Below are positions 9,735-20,510 of a stretch of 64,000 nt of DNA, piece by piece. The translations under genes and the position numbers were made by a program. Origin of the DNA: Brachynemurus nebulosus (Eukaryota; Arthropoda; Insecta; Neuroptera; Myrmeleontidae). The notes under the pieces are model-generated. The model was not told the origin of the DNA, made no database searches, and saw only the letters and a list, made by a program, of their open reading frames with translations. Position 1 is the stretch's first letter. Each line of letters opens with the position of its first letter. The stretch lies in the NCBI GenBank assembly GCA_035578155.1, contig JAPWDM010000021.1:4578501-4642500 (forward strand), written 5' to 3'.

Positions 9735-12700
9735 TCAGGAATTTATTATAAATTCTCTAATTTTTGCTGCTTCCTTCACATAGCAACAGATATCCTTAAT
9801 TTGTCGGAAATTCTTATAGCAGAACAGAACTGACTGTAGATTTTCTCTGGTCAAATTGCACAGAACATATTTTTTTAAATAGACATCTCTCAAGAGATTG
9901 TACATTGGACACTCCATAAAAAAGTGAAATACATCCTCTGGCATATTTAAATTACAAAGAGTACACATGTCTACCCCTTCCAGTTTAAAAGAACCCCCAA
10001 ATGTTCTTAGGTTAACGTATGAGCTTCCTATTATTCTAAGTCTGCTAGCTATTCGAATAAACTCTGTTTTAATATTCCATGTTAAATATTCTTCGACACC
10101 TTGATTCAATTTAATAACTTTGTAAAATGGAGAGAAATTGGATGATTGCATCTTTTGCCAGTCTTGTTCTATAAGACTATTACGGTAATTTGTAATTATT
10201 AATTGGAGGTTATCTTGTACCCCTTTATAGTCTTGGTTATCCCACAAATAACTAAAGTTAGTTTTATGTAAAATTTCTTTAATATGTGTTACCCAGTTAA
10301 AACTATTTTCATTCATTTGGGATAGGTAAAAAAGCCTGTTGTATAATATTTTAGGATATCTTGACTCTTGCATTATTAATAGTTTGTACCACCATTTTAA
10401 AGTGATTTCAACTACTTTTAGTTCTAACTTTACTGTACCGGTTTCCAGTCTTACTATATAATTTGGTGTATTAACTGGCCAAAAATATAGTGATTTGAAA
10501 AAAGACATTTGGCATTTCTCAATTATATCACTATATTTGTAACCCCAAACTTCCGCCGAGTATAGCAACGTACTTAATATGATAGTATTATATATTGTCG
10601 CTTTACATTCAAAACTATTATTGTTTGAATTAAACAAGACTTGCTTATTTACACCCATGGCAATGTTGGCTTTAGATACGGCAGCTTTCGCATTTTCTAA
10701 GAGAAGACCTGATCTTGAAAATACCGTACCAAGATACCTTATTTGGGAAACATTTTCCAATTCAACACTATCATATTTAAACTTTTTTTTATCTAATTCG
10801 CTTAACCTACCTTTTTTAAATAACAGAACTTTAGTTTTGTCTGTGTTAACTACTAAATTATTTTTTTTACTATATTGGTACAGTGTGTTTAATTTCTTTT
10901 GCATATCTGATGAACGATCCGAGAAAATAACTAAGTCGTCAGCATAAAGGAGCATGTTAATTTCGACCCAACCGTTAGCACTAATTCCCTTCAATCCTTC
11001 ATTTAAAAAATATTCTTCTAGATCGTTAATAAATAACGCAAACAGAAGTGGTGATAAAGCGTCACCTTGTAAAATCCCTTTTGTTATTTCTACATTAGCA
11101 TTCGCGCCCCCCATATCTACTTCTAAAACAGCACTATCATACAAATGTTTTATCATACGGCACATATAACCGCTAATTCCAATTTGGAATAGCTTGTGCC
11201 AGAGTTTATGATGGCTAACCATATCGAACGCTTTCTTGAAATCTATAAATGCTGCAAATATCCGTCTACCTGGTAATCTTAAATGGTTCTGAACTAAACT
11301 GTTTAATGTAAATATATGATCTACGCAACTACGATTGCGACGAAATCCAACCTGATTTTCATGCAAAATATTATAGCTTTCGGTCCACAACGCTATTCTA
11401 TTCGCAATGATACTAGTGAATATTTTTGTTATGTGATTTAAAAGAGATATTATTCTGTGGTTTTGTGGATCGCCAGGGTCTCCTTTTTTATAAATTGTAA
11501 ATAACCTAGCTACTGACCATTGTTCAGGTGCACTTATTTTATCGAATACCTTATTGAATAAATCTAATAGAATTAGTTTACCGGAGTAAGGCATGTTCTT
11601 GTAGAATTCATTTGTGATATTATCTGTACCGCTTGCCTTTTTATTTTTCAGTCTTTTTAGAATTAAATTTAATTCCCAAATTGTCACACTTGAGTCAAGA
11701 TATGGATGACGAGCATCGATCAAAGAAAATTCTAACTTTAGGTCAGCAACATAAAATGATGTTAAATAATTTTTTAATACTTGACCATCAATTTGGTACC
11801 GGGTATTATAATTTTTATTAAACTTTCTAGTCAGTTGCCAAAATTCAGCTGAATTTTTAACATTTGCAAACTTATCTGTAATGTCTTGGTTAAAATCCCT
11901 TTTTTTAACTTTTACTGTATTTTTAAAATTTTTTTTTGCATTTAAAAAATCTTTCAAATTTTCTTTTGTGGAATTTTTTTTGTAATTTCTAAGGTTACGT
12001 TTTACATTTTTTTTGGCTTCTTTGCATTGCTGATCAAACCATGGTTTAGACTGTGTAATACCAAAATTTTTCATACATAATTTTTTCTCGGCATTCATAC
12101 TTAAAAGTGTTCCAATCCTGCTAATGCTATTAACTAATATTTTATACAATGAGTCAGCATCGTAATCTATTTCTATTATATTTTTGATATATTGGGATAG
12201 ACGGAATTTATAAGCCTGAACTTGGTTAGCATCCCATTTTAAACCTTTCTGAGTAACTATTAGGTTATTTTTGTGAGAGTTTGTAAATTTTTATTTTCAG
12301 AGTGAAAATACAATGTGCAAGCCATATGATCAGACGTAAGCAATTTATCTGAGACTGAAAAGTCAGTAAAAAACTCTAAACATGGAAGGTTTACCCACGT
12401 CTGATCAATGACACTGTTACCTTGAGATGAGTAGTATGTAAATTGTGCCGGTGTGTCACTTTGACTTCTTCCGTTGACCAGGAAAAATCCACACCTCTCC
12501 ATTATTTCTACTAACATTTTACCCCGGCGAGTGATGACAGAGTCATTAGAAGTTCTCATTACAGCCAAATTAGTTCCGTGAAAAATTTCTTCTATTCCGT
12601 CATTTAGATTACCAATTCTTGCATTAAAGTCACCTAGTACTATAAATTTTCCTTTATTTAAACTGTTAATTTCTAAAATAATTTCTGTTAATAATTGTAA

Positions 12701-13105
12701 TATCGATTGATCATCTAAATTCTGTGTTAAATATACTGTTCCTAAAAAGCAGTCAAAATTATCATTGGTAATTTTTATAAATATCCACATATGGGAACTG
12801 TAAAGGACCTCAAACCTTATATTCCTTTTTAGGAAAACTATAACCCCTGAGCTGGCTCTACCGCGACTTTTATCTTTTATTGCCTTTCCAGATACGATAT
12901 TAAAGTCTGTCATAAACGGAACCATCTCAGTTGTCACATCATTCATCAGCCAAGTTTCGGTCAAACACACAATATCAAATTCTCTGACATAACTCTTTTC
13001 TTCTATATCTAAATCTAAAAAGTTTTGAAATCCTTTACAGTTCCAAAGTAATATGCCCGTTTCATTTTCATTCGTTTTCGCGTATCCATCATTACTAATT
13101 AGTTG
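9735..13105 (-). pseudogene. Non-LTR ORF2: AP-like endonuclease and reverse transcriptase, one frameshift
   Basis: Nicks target DNA and reverse-transcribes the element RNA. The open frame begins directly after the ORF1 TAG stop with no ATG before the endonuclease start ILLWNCKGF. Endonuclease motifs: LTETWL near 12955, GDFNARI near 12620, a SVIDQTWV block near 12405, and SDH near 12330. The RT has the catalytic LLYADDL near 10945 and LQGDALSPLLFALF near 11060. The C-terminus has a C-x2-C-x9-H-x4-C motif near 9930-9970, shared with three other non-LTR copies in this window. Near 12262 a short A run has lost one base relative to an open frame, separating endonuclease from RT. Without that lesion the protein would be about 1120 residues. 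The clade is not assigned. Confidence 0.88.
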
Positions 13106-13108
13106 CTA
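13100..13108 (-). promoter_or_regulatory. Leaky-stop context TAG-CAA-CTA between ORF1 and ORF2
   Basis: ORF1 ends AAA TAG, followed in the same frame by CAA CTA and then ORF2. TAG-CAR-YYA is the tobacco-mosaic-virus type readthrough context. ORF2 has no in-frame ATG before its conserved endonuclease start, so readthrough would give an ORF1-ORF2 fusion. Confidence 0.65.
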
Positions 13109-14032
13109 TTTTTGTTGCAGTGGTGATTGTTTCTGTTTAGATTCTGTTGTACTTGGTAGTGTATCATTTTTTTTGGAGTAAACTTTGACTCGTTTTTGCT
13201 TAATTTCTTCTTCCTTTTTCTTCTCAGAACTATTTAGAATTTTTCTTTTTTTATAATCATTTGGTGTTTCAAAAGCTGTATTATTTTGTTCAATATTGTC
13301 TTGGTCTTCCTCATTTCGACTAAGGTGAATACTGGTATCACTGAGGCTTTTACGGAGATTAGATGATGGAGAATAATACTTTGTAATTTCCTCTGTGATA
13401 AATTCTTCGGTTTGAGATTCATCTTGACTAGTTTCTTCTCTTCTAATTTCTTCTCTAGTCCATCTATTTCCATTAATATATAGTTTATCTTGCCTTAAAA
13501 CAGCTACATGGCCCTGTTCCTTGGCTTTTACTAAGTAGGGTATTAGAAACTTTCTTTCCTTACGTACTTCTTCAGTAAAGTCATGACTAATGGAGTATTC
13601 GGTTCCGTGAAGTAACTTAGTCTTGTTTAAAACATCTATTTTAGTTTTCATTGTATTAAATTCGACTAAAATGGGGCGTTTTTTTCCAGTATATTTTCCT
13701 AATCTAAAAATATCTCCTATAGTTGAATTGTCAATCTGAAATTTTAAATTTTCCTGACAAAACTGGACAAAAATAGTTTCTAATTCTTCATATGTTTCCC
13801 TTCTATTCTGTTGTTCCGGTATTCCATAAAGTATAATATTTTTCTTTCTTAATTTTTTATCAATGTGTTCCACTTTAGATTTAATTTCTGTTATTTTTTT
13901 ATTCATATCTATTACTTCAGTGTTATTATTGTTAATTGAGGCTTCTAGTTTAATAATCCTCTTTTCCAAATTAGAAACTTTTTCATTTGCATCTGTCATT
14001 AGTTTTAATAAAAGATCGATTTTTTGTTCCAT
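13106..14032 (-). CDS. Non-LTR ORF1 RNA-binding protein
   Basis: About 308 residues from the ATG at 14032 (MEQKIDLLLK). An upstream in-frame start would only translate a TAAA microsatellite, so I prefer the internal ATG. Residues about 1-65 have heptad-like Leu/Ile spacing and charged residues, consistent with a coiled coil. Residues about 70-190 (KKNIILYGIPEQ and FRLGKYTGKKRPILVEF) resemble the RRM-like domain of LINE ORF1 proteins. The C-terminus is acidic then Lys/Gln-rich and probably disordered. It is expected to coat the element RNA. It ends at a TAG in a leaky context and lies in the same frame as ORF2. Confidence 0.75.
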   Translation of the reverse strand: MEQKIDLLLKLMTDANEKVSNLEKRIIKLEASINNNNTEVIDMNKKITEIKSKVEHIDKKLRKKNIILYGIPEQQNRRETYEELETIFVQFCQENLKFQIDNSTIGDIFRLGKYTGKKRPILVEFNTMKTKIDVLNKTKLLHGTEYSISHDFTEEVRKERKFLIPYLVKAKEQGHVAVLRQDKLYINGNRWTREEIRREETSQDESQTEEFITEEITKYYSPSSNLRKSLSDTSIHLSRNEEDQDNIEQNNTAFETPNDYKKRKILNSSEKKKEEEIKQKRVKVYSKKNDTLPSTTESKQKQSPLQQK

Positions 14033-14040
14033 TTTATCAA

Positions 14041-14051
14041 AAAAAAAAAAA

Positions 14052-14082
<31 letters not shown>
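14041..14082 (+). repeat. A run and (TAAA)n microsatellite just upstream of ORF1
   Basis: A run of A followed by about nine aaat units immediately before the ORF1 start codon, in the 5' leader of the non-LTR element. Confidence 0.9.
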
Positions 14083-14155
14083 AAGTAAGAAGCAAAAGGA
14101 CAGTAACACTGCGATTCGAACTTATGTTTTAGTCGTATTTTACAATTTACACTTA

Positions 14156-15641
14156 CAAGTAAAGGTCCCGAGGCCGGACCTATCGATTTTGATGAAACTT
14201 AAATATGTTGTAGAACACTAAAAACTAAGGGACACGTATTTTTTTTTATCTGCGGAAAAACGGTTTGAAGGGGTGAAATCGCCCTCCAAAAATTGGGGTA
14301 AAAATTTAATTTTTCAAATATCTCGAAAACAGTAAGAGATAGAGCAAAAGTTTAAATTGGAAATATTACTCTTTTTTAAAGAGCTATCTATTGATATGAA
14401 ATTTGTTCATATTACATCAACAGGGGTGGTTGGGGGTTAAAATTTGGGGGTTAATTTTGCAAAAAGGGGGTGAAAAATAAACAATATAAAAATTTTGTTT
14501 ACAGATTTGAAATCTACGTCAAAAAATCTAATTGACCTGTTTTTGCTCAATATCCTAATATTAAGTCTAGGGGTAGTTAACTAGAGGGTGACTATGTCGA
14601 ATAATCGTACTATTTGGGTATTTCAAGAAGTTCTTCTCCATGGAAAATAGCTTAAGACAATTAGAATAACGTAGAAATGAAATTCTCGAATTCAAAATTG
14701 AGTTTGAGCAACATTGGAGAGGGGGTGAGTCACCCTCTTAAATTACATACTAGTTTACATACACTAATTTTTGCAATTAACACACTGACAGGGGGTAGTA
14801 ATGTCACAATAGATGGTTCTGAAGTTAGACTATCGTATGTAAGGTTTTTATTAGGTTTCGTTATTTTAGGTTAGGGTATGTAATTTTCGGTATCGATAAT
14901 TTTCGATAAGGAAAACTATAATATCCATTAAAAAACAAACCTAATAAGGACCTTACATATGATAGTCCAACTTCAGAACCACTTATTGTGACATTATTTT
15001 ACCCACTATCAGTGTGTTAATAGCAAAAATTAGTGTATATAAACTAGTATGTAATTTAAGAGGGTGACTCACCCCCTCCCCAATCTTGCTCAAACTCAAT
15101 TTTGAATTCGAGAATTTCATTTCTACGTTATTCTAATTGTCTTAAGCTATTTTCCATAAAGAAGAACTTCTTGAAATACCCAAATAGTACGACTATGCGA
15201 CATAGCCACCCTCTAGTTAACTACCCCTAGACTTAATATTAGGGCATTGAGCAAAAATAGGTAAATTAGATTTTTTGACGTAGATTTCAAATCTGTAAAC
15301 AAAATTTTTATATTGTTTATTTTTCACCCCCTTTTTGCAAAATTAACCCCCAAATTTTAACCCCCAACCACCCCTGTTGATGTAATATGAACAAATTGCA
15401 TATCAATAGATAGCTCTTTAAAAAAGAGCAATATCGCCAATTTAAACTTTTGCTCTATCTCTTACTGTTTTCGAGATATTTGAAAAATTAAATTTTTACC
15501 CCAATTTTTGGAGGGCGATTTCACCCCTTCAAACCGTTTTTCCGCAGATAAAAAAAAATACGTGTCCCTTAGTTTTTAGTGTTCTACAACATATTTAAGT
15601 TTCAACAAAATCGATAGGTCCGGCCTCGGGACCTTTACTTG
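14156..15641 (+). mobile_element. Complete PIF/Harbinger-like fold-back element B (nested)
   Basis: 1486 bp. It begins CAAGTAAAGGTCCC after TTA (14153-14155) and ends GGGACCTTTACTTG before TTA (15642-15644). The two halves are long inverted repeats, so the element can fold on itself over most of its length. No coding capacity is seen; short open frames inside are repeat sequence. It sits in the 5' leader of the non-LTR element, making it the youngest layer of this nest. Confidence 0.9.
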
Positions 15642-15644
15642 TTA

Positions 15645-16028
15645 GTTACAACATCTATATCCACTCAACCATACAACTGAATATATATTATGCTACGAAT
15701 ATCTGTTCTAATTAGCCGGTAACTTAACTAATGAGTTTTTAATTTTTAATCTTTCAACTTGTTTAATTAATTATATAATAGTTTCCAACTAATTTCTTTA
15801 AATTTTATTTTTATTTTTTTATGATTTATTAGGTATGATAATATTATGTTTTAGTTCAATTATAATGTTATTGTTGATTTATTTTAATATTTAAAACAAT
15901 ACACAAATTGTACATTATTTATTTATATCTTCACCCTTTTTTTTTCTTTTAAAAACAAACAATTAAATGTCAGTTTCAACAAACAACAATTAACACGTCT
16001 TAACTTCATCAAATTCACAGCCAAACTC
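15645..16028 (-). other. 5' leader remainder of the non-LTR element
   Basis: AT-rich non-coding stretch between nested element B and the 14-bp target duplication. It has no recognisable gene and is assigned to the retrotransposon from the flanking duplication. Confidence 0.6.
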
Positions 16029-16042
16029 TATATAAACTAGTA

Positions 16043-16634
16043 TGTAATTTAAGAGGGTGACTCACCCCCTCTCCAATGTTGTTCAAACTCAATTTTGAAT
16101 TCGAGAATTTCATTTCTACGTTATTCTAATTGTCTTAAGCTATTTTCCATGAAGAAGAACTTCTTAAAATACCCAAATTTTACGACTATTCGACATAGTC
16201 ACCCTCTAGTTAACTACGCCTAGACTTAATATTATGGCACTGAGCAAAAATAGGTCAATCAGATTTTTTCACGTAGATTTCAAATCTGTAAACAAAATTT
16301 TTATATTGTTTATTTTTCACCCCCTTTTTGCAAAATTAATTCCCAAATTTTAACCCCCAACCACACCTGTTGATGTAATATGAACAAATTGCATATCAAT
16401 AGATAGCTCCCTAAAAAAGAGCAATATCGCCAATTTAAACTTTTGCTCTATCTCTTACTGTTTTCGAGATATTTGAAAAATTAAATTTTTACCCCAATTT
16501 TTGGAGGGCGATTTCACCCCTTCAAACCGTTTTTCCGCAGATAGAAAAAAATACGTGTCCCTTAGTTTTTAGTGTTCCACAATATATTTAAGTTTCATCG
16601 AAATCGATAGGTCCGGCCTCGGGACCTTTACTTG
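16043..16634 (-). mobile_element. Right part of fold-back element A
   Basis: Inverted counterpart of the left arm at 8219. It ends GGGACCTTTACTTG at 16634, followed by the second TAA copy. With 8219-9272 it makes one element, now split by the 6.8-kb non-LTR insertion. Confidence 0.85.
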
Positions 16635-16637
16635 TAA

Positions 16638-17223
16638 GTGTGACTATATGCTTTTGACAATTACCTGGAATCACATCTGGAATCTGGAATAATTTCACTT
16701 CACAAATATTTGAAGCACGTAGTTTTAAAAGCGGTTGCTTATGAGTACATAATTTTAAAGTACTGATTTCTTTACATAAATTTAATTTATCTAAACTAAA
16801 TTTAATATAATATTGTTGAGTGTCATCAATTGCAATATATTTTATGTTAGGCTTAATGTATATGGACAATTTTTCATATGACTTTACTGGTAAAGATATA
16901 ACATTATACAGTTTATACTGCTGTATACTCGTAAGTGGTATAATAATATTATAAAACAAATGTGAATTTACATAAGAAATGTGGAGTTCGCAAATTTTTA
17001 AAGGTTGATAAACGTTATGTTTATTTATTTTAAAAGGATATTTTACATCTTTTGGTAATCTGTTTTGAATATCACTGATATGTTGTACTAATTCGAAAGG
17101 ATTTATTAAATCAGGATGTATTTGATCCTGTTTTGCACTTAAAATTCCGTTTATTAAAGTTTCAGTTTGAAAATCATATTCATCTACCATGACATTCAAA
17201 AGATACATATGTTCGTGTACCAT
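16638..17223 (-). pseudogene. env: Provirus 1 env, N-terminal and middle portion
   Basis: About 195 residues of envelope protein before the insertion point. They hold alternating hydrophobic stretches such as YNIIIPLTSIQQYKLYNV and scattered cysteines, as in the ectodomain of F-like envelopes. The matching region of provirus 2 (42945-43277) has the same style (LDQFILYHLFPLPNHNP). The frame runs into the fold-back repeat, so the last residues of the open frame (from SKGPEAG) are repeat-encoded. No signal peptide or cleavage site is present; a fold-back half copy at 17232 separates it from upstream retroviral DNA. It is defective. Confidence 0.65.
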
Positions 17224-17231
17224 ACGGCTAA

Positions 17232-17930
17232 CAAGTAAACGTCCCGTGGCCGAACCTATCGATTTTGAAGAAACTTAGATATGTTTTAGAACACTAAAAA
17301 ATAAGCGACACAAAAACGGTTTAAAGGAGTGAAATCGCCCTCCAAAAATTGGGGTAAAAATTTAATTTTTTAAATATCTCGAAAACGGTAGGAGCTAGAG
17401 CAAAAGTTTAAATTGGCGATATTGCTCTTTTATAAAGAGCTATATTGGTATGCAATTTGTTCAATTTGTGTCAACTGGAGTGGCTGAGGGTTAAAATTTA
17501 GGGGTTAATTTTGCAAAAAGCGAGTGAAAATTAAACAATATAAAAATTTTGTTTACATATTTGAAATCTACGTCAAAAAATCTAATTGACCTGTTTTTGC
17601 TCAATGTCCTAACATTAAGTCTAGTGGTAGTTAACTAGGGGGTGACTGTGTCGAATAGTCGTGCTACTTGGGTAGTTTAAGAAGTTTTTCTTCATGGAAA
17701 ATAATTTAAGACATTTAGAATAACGTAGAAATGAAATTTTCGATTTCAAAATTCAGTTTGAGCAACATTGGTGAGGGGGTGAGTCACCCTCTTAAATTAC
17801 ATATTAGTTAACATACACTCATTTTTAATATTAACAGGTTGACAGTGGGTAATAATGTCACAATAGGTGGTTCTGAAGTTGGACTCTCGTATGTAAGGTT
17901 TTCATAGGTTTGTTTGTTAATGGATGCTAT
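17232..17930 (+). mobile_element. Half copy of the fold-back element
   Basis: Starts CAAGTAAACGTCCCGTGGCC after TAA (17229-17231) and continues through the same blocks as the left arm of other copies, then stops near 17930 where integrase sequence resumes. The mirror half is absent. It lies between the integrase tail and env of provirus 1. Confidence 0.75.
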
Positions 17931-18075
17931 AGTTTTCGTTTAGTCGGATTTAGTTTCTTTCTATTATGTTGTCTAAGACATACTTTATCTCCTACATGAA
18001 CTGTTATTGGGTGGACTTTTTGATCATAATTGTGTTTCGATTTGCTTTTTGCGGTTTCTATATTTTCACGTGCTA
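17931..18075 (-). pseudogene. pol: Provirus 1 integrase C-terminal remnant, distal piece
   Basis: The minus strand encodes KHNYDQKVHPITVHVGDKV and the following basic residues, typical of the C-terminal end of Ty3/gypsy-type integrase. It continues the piece at 19267-19393; the two are separated by a 5'-truncated non-LTR insertion with a 15-bp target duplication. Confidence 0.65.
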
Positions 18076-19217
18076 AACCTAACTGCTGGGCGGGTAAGAA
18101 GCATGTTAGCCGTTACTAAGTCAGATGACTGGCAAACTAAATGTAAACTTTTTGATGCTATTATTAAAGGCCATTTAATATATGGTGCCGAAATATGGGC
18201 TTATAATTATATTAACAGAATTGAGTGTGTACAGCTACAGTTTTTCAAAAAAATTCTATGTCTTTCTAGAACGACACCGAACTATATGGTTCGTCTGGAA
18301 TCCGGTAGATATCACATTGGTGTCGATGTATACAAAAAATTAATTAAGTGGTTAATACACATTCTCCGGTTACAATGTGACCGCTTGCCTAAGATTTGTT
18401 ATAATAGACTTCTGGCTCTGGATAATACAGCAAATGATAATGAATTCAATTGGGTCGGTCACTTACGCACAATATTTTTAAATCTAGACGAAATGGACCT
18501 ATGGAACAGTCAGGATGCAACTTCTATTAATCGCCATTTTAATCGACTTGCAGATAAAATTATTAACTATTTTAAGTGTAAAGACCTCGAAAGTCTTAGT
18601 AACTCATCTTATTCTCTATTTTACAAAGATTTACTTTTATCTAGCTCTTACATTACTCTGCGTTGCAATATTTCTAAGATAAGAGTAATAAGTCAACTGC
18701 GAACATGTAGTAAATTGTGTATTAAACTATACGTAAAGGGTTTTCGTTATGTAATACAGTGTGTAGAGATCTGTACCGTTTGTAATATGTATGAAGCTGA
18801 AGACTGCTATCATTTTTTCATCAAGTGTCCGATATACAAGCATCTTAGAAACGTGTACTTACAAAAATATCTTAACGCTAATATAGATAGAAGCAACTTC
18901 CATTTAAGTTTGTTCAATGTCTCTTCGACAGACATGTTAAATGACATATTTAACTATACGTCTAATGCTCTATATATAAGATCATTCGCTATTAATGAGT
19001 AATTGACAGTGATCTCATGATAAAATTACTTAATATATTAATATAAGTTCACTTAATCTTAAATTATTTATCTGTATTTCTAATGTTATTCTTACGATTT
19101 TATCTTAAGATGTTTGAATTTATCTCAAATTTGTTTATATATTGAATGTCACACATATATGTATGTTTGTAGATCTCTAGAACCGAACTCTATTTGTACA
19201 ATCAATTGATTTAACAA

Positions 19218-19251
<34 letters not shown>
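18076..19251 (+). mobile_element. 5'-truncated non-LTR retrotransposon fragment with ORF2 C-terminus
   Basis: Flanked by the 15-bp duplication tattttcacgtgcta (18061-18075 and 19252-19266). The plus strand codes at 18076-19002 for the part of ORF2 after the RT catalytic core, about 308 residues. It includes TTPNYMVRLESG and the motif C-x2-C-x9-H-x4-C near 18771-18828, and ends at TAA near 19000. It is related to, but clearly diverged from, the elements at 9735 and 54012. The tail is (TTTA)n at 19222-19251. The open frame starts upstream, but those first residues belong to the integrase remnant. Confidence 0.85.
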
Positions 19252-19253
<2 letters not shown>

Positions 19254-19266
19254 TTTTCACGTGCTA

Positions 19267-19393
19267 TACTATGCGCTTGTTGCAATTTCTGTTCTAGTTC
19301 ATAATAATAATAATCATAATTATAACGCGGTTCAACTTGTGATTTAATAGCTGCTATAACGTTAGCCTTATAACCAAATAATAACTCAAAAGT
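19267..19393 (-). pseudogene. pol: Provirus 1 integrase C-terminal remnant, proximal piece
   Basis: The minus strand encodes FELLFGYKANVIAAIKSQVE and then YELEQKLQQAHSIAREN, the region after the catalytic core in gypsy-type integrases (compare TPYKLVYGNNPK in provirus 2). The homology stops near 19393, so gag, protease, RT and most of integrase are lost. Confidence 0.65.
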
Positions 19394-20506
19394 GAAAAGT
19401 GAATGTATGAATCCTTTGCAACATTTTGCAGAGTTGCGTTAAATGAGGTATGTGTCAGGAAATTCAAAAATAAAACAAGGTCTTCAAGACAAAAGATGCT
19501 ATGTTGTGTGTGTTCTGTGTTGAGGAGTGAAAAGGCGAACTAACCGTGTATCATTGTGACGTTGGCGGCAGGCGTTCACGGGGTGGGTGACATGAATGAT
19601 ACGGTGGCGGACCACCCTTTGTTGCTGTAAGGGAACATCTCTTAATTATTATAAGTGGATGGGCCGAGAACTCATTATAACTCGTTTTTATTAGCCTCTT
19701 AACAAGCACAAAATACATTTTATCTTTAACATATTGCCTCAAATAATCACCTAAGAATTGTATACGATATTTAAACAGTGAAAAGCTCATTTCTTTACCG
19801 TTACGTTTGTTATTACGTTTGGTTGTCGTATGTATATCTCTGTTCATTTAATTTCCCGGGCAATAGTATATTTTTAATTAAGACTTGTTTCATATTTTTC
19901 ATTGTGTTCTTCGTCGTCTCTTATCTGTGGTGGTGGTCGTCTCTGTGTGGTGTCGCTGCTGAGGTGTAGATGAACGGTATTATTTGGAGTGGCATTACAC
20001 AGAAAACCGACTGTAATTGTCTTTTATACAAAAAATCGCACAGTAATAAATCATTGGTGATTAAAATAACACCAAGTGGATAGTTTCCACTCACAAATGC
20101 AAATAAATACAATTTTGATCAATGACTTTGTTCAACACAATACGTTCCCAACTGCTGTTACAATAACACTGTTGTAAAATTTTATAAATATTTAGATCAC
20201 TGAATTTGTATATGATTCAATTTTTGAAAATAAAATTAAACAATTGATTTTTTATATTCTCCGAACACTCGTAAAACTAATTTTACAGTAAAAAAATTGG
20301 TATACCTATTTCGACAGTCAAGTTTAAAAATTGAATAAAACAGATAATTTGATTATTTGAAAAAAAAAAATACCAAACACCCATTTTACTAGTTCTTACT
20401 ACTTAAGTTGTACGTTAACTATACGGTACAAACACATATCTAGAGAATCTGAAACGAGTGGGGTTGGGGAGGATGAACAATGGGGAATGATGACAACTGT
20501 GTATAC
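19394..20506. other. No gene recognised
   Basis: Mixed-composition DNA with only short overlapping open frames on both strands. A stretch at 19555-19575 (gacgttggcggca) resembles a stretch near 49362 in the inferred LTR of provirus 2, so part may be LTR debris. The rest is AT-rich. Confidence 0.4.
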
Positions 20507-20510
20507 TTAA

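Larger units (their letters stand above)
9273..16028 (-). mobile_element. Non-LTR retrotransposon, near full length, itself interrupted
   Basis: Flanked by a perfect 14-bp target duplication, tatataaactagta, at 9259-9272 and 16029-16042. The minus strand carries a 5' leader (15645-16028 plus 14083-14155), ORF1, a TAG stop, ORF2, and a 3' end with AATCTA-type repeats (9273-9290). The 3' UTR at 9291-9734 is AT-rich and has long A and T runs. The 5' leader is split by a second fold-back element at 14156-15641. Both ORFs are nearly intact, so insertion was fairly recent. Confidence 0.9.

Noticed and set aside
10579..11821. Plus-strand open frames within the non-LTR ORF2
   Set aside because: Shadows of the minus-strand RT gene, whose motifs are clear.
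14033..14095. Upstream start for ORF1 giving a Leu/Tyr/Ile/Phe-rich leader
   Set aside because: It translates the (TAAA)n microsatellite and A run; the ATG at 14032 gives a normal start.
18007..18075. N-terminal extension of the non-LTR fragment's open frame
   Set aside because: The first 23 residues are integrase DNA read on the opposite strand; the target duplication places the element start at 18076.
19551..20112. Several short overlapping frames in both directions
   Set aside because: Mutually overlapping, with no motif or codon-like pattern; treated as non-coding.
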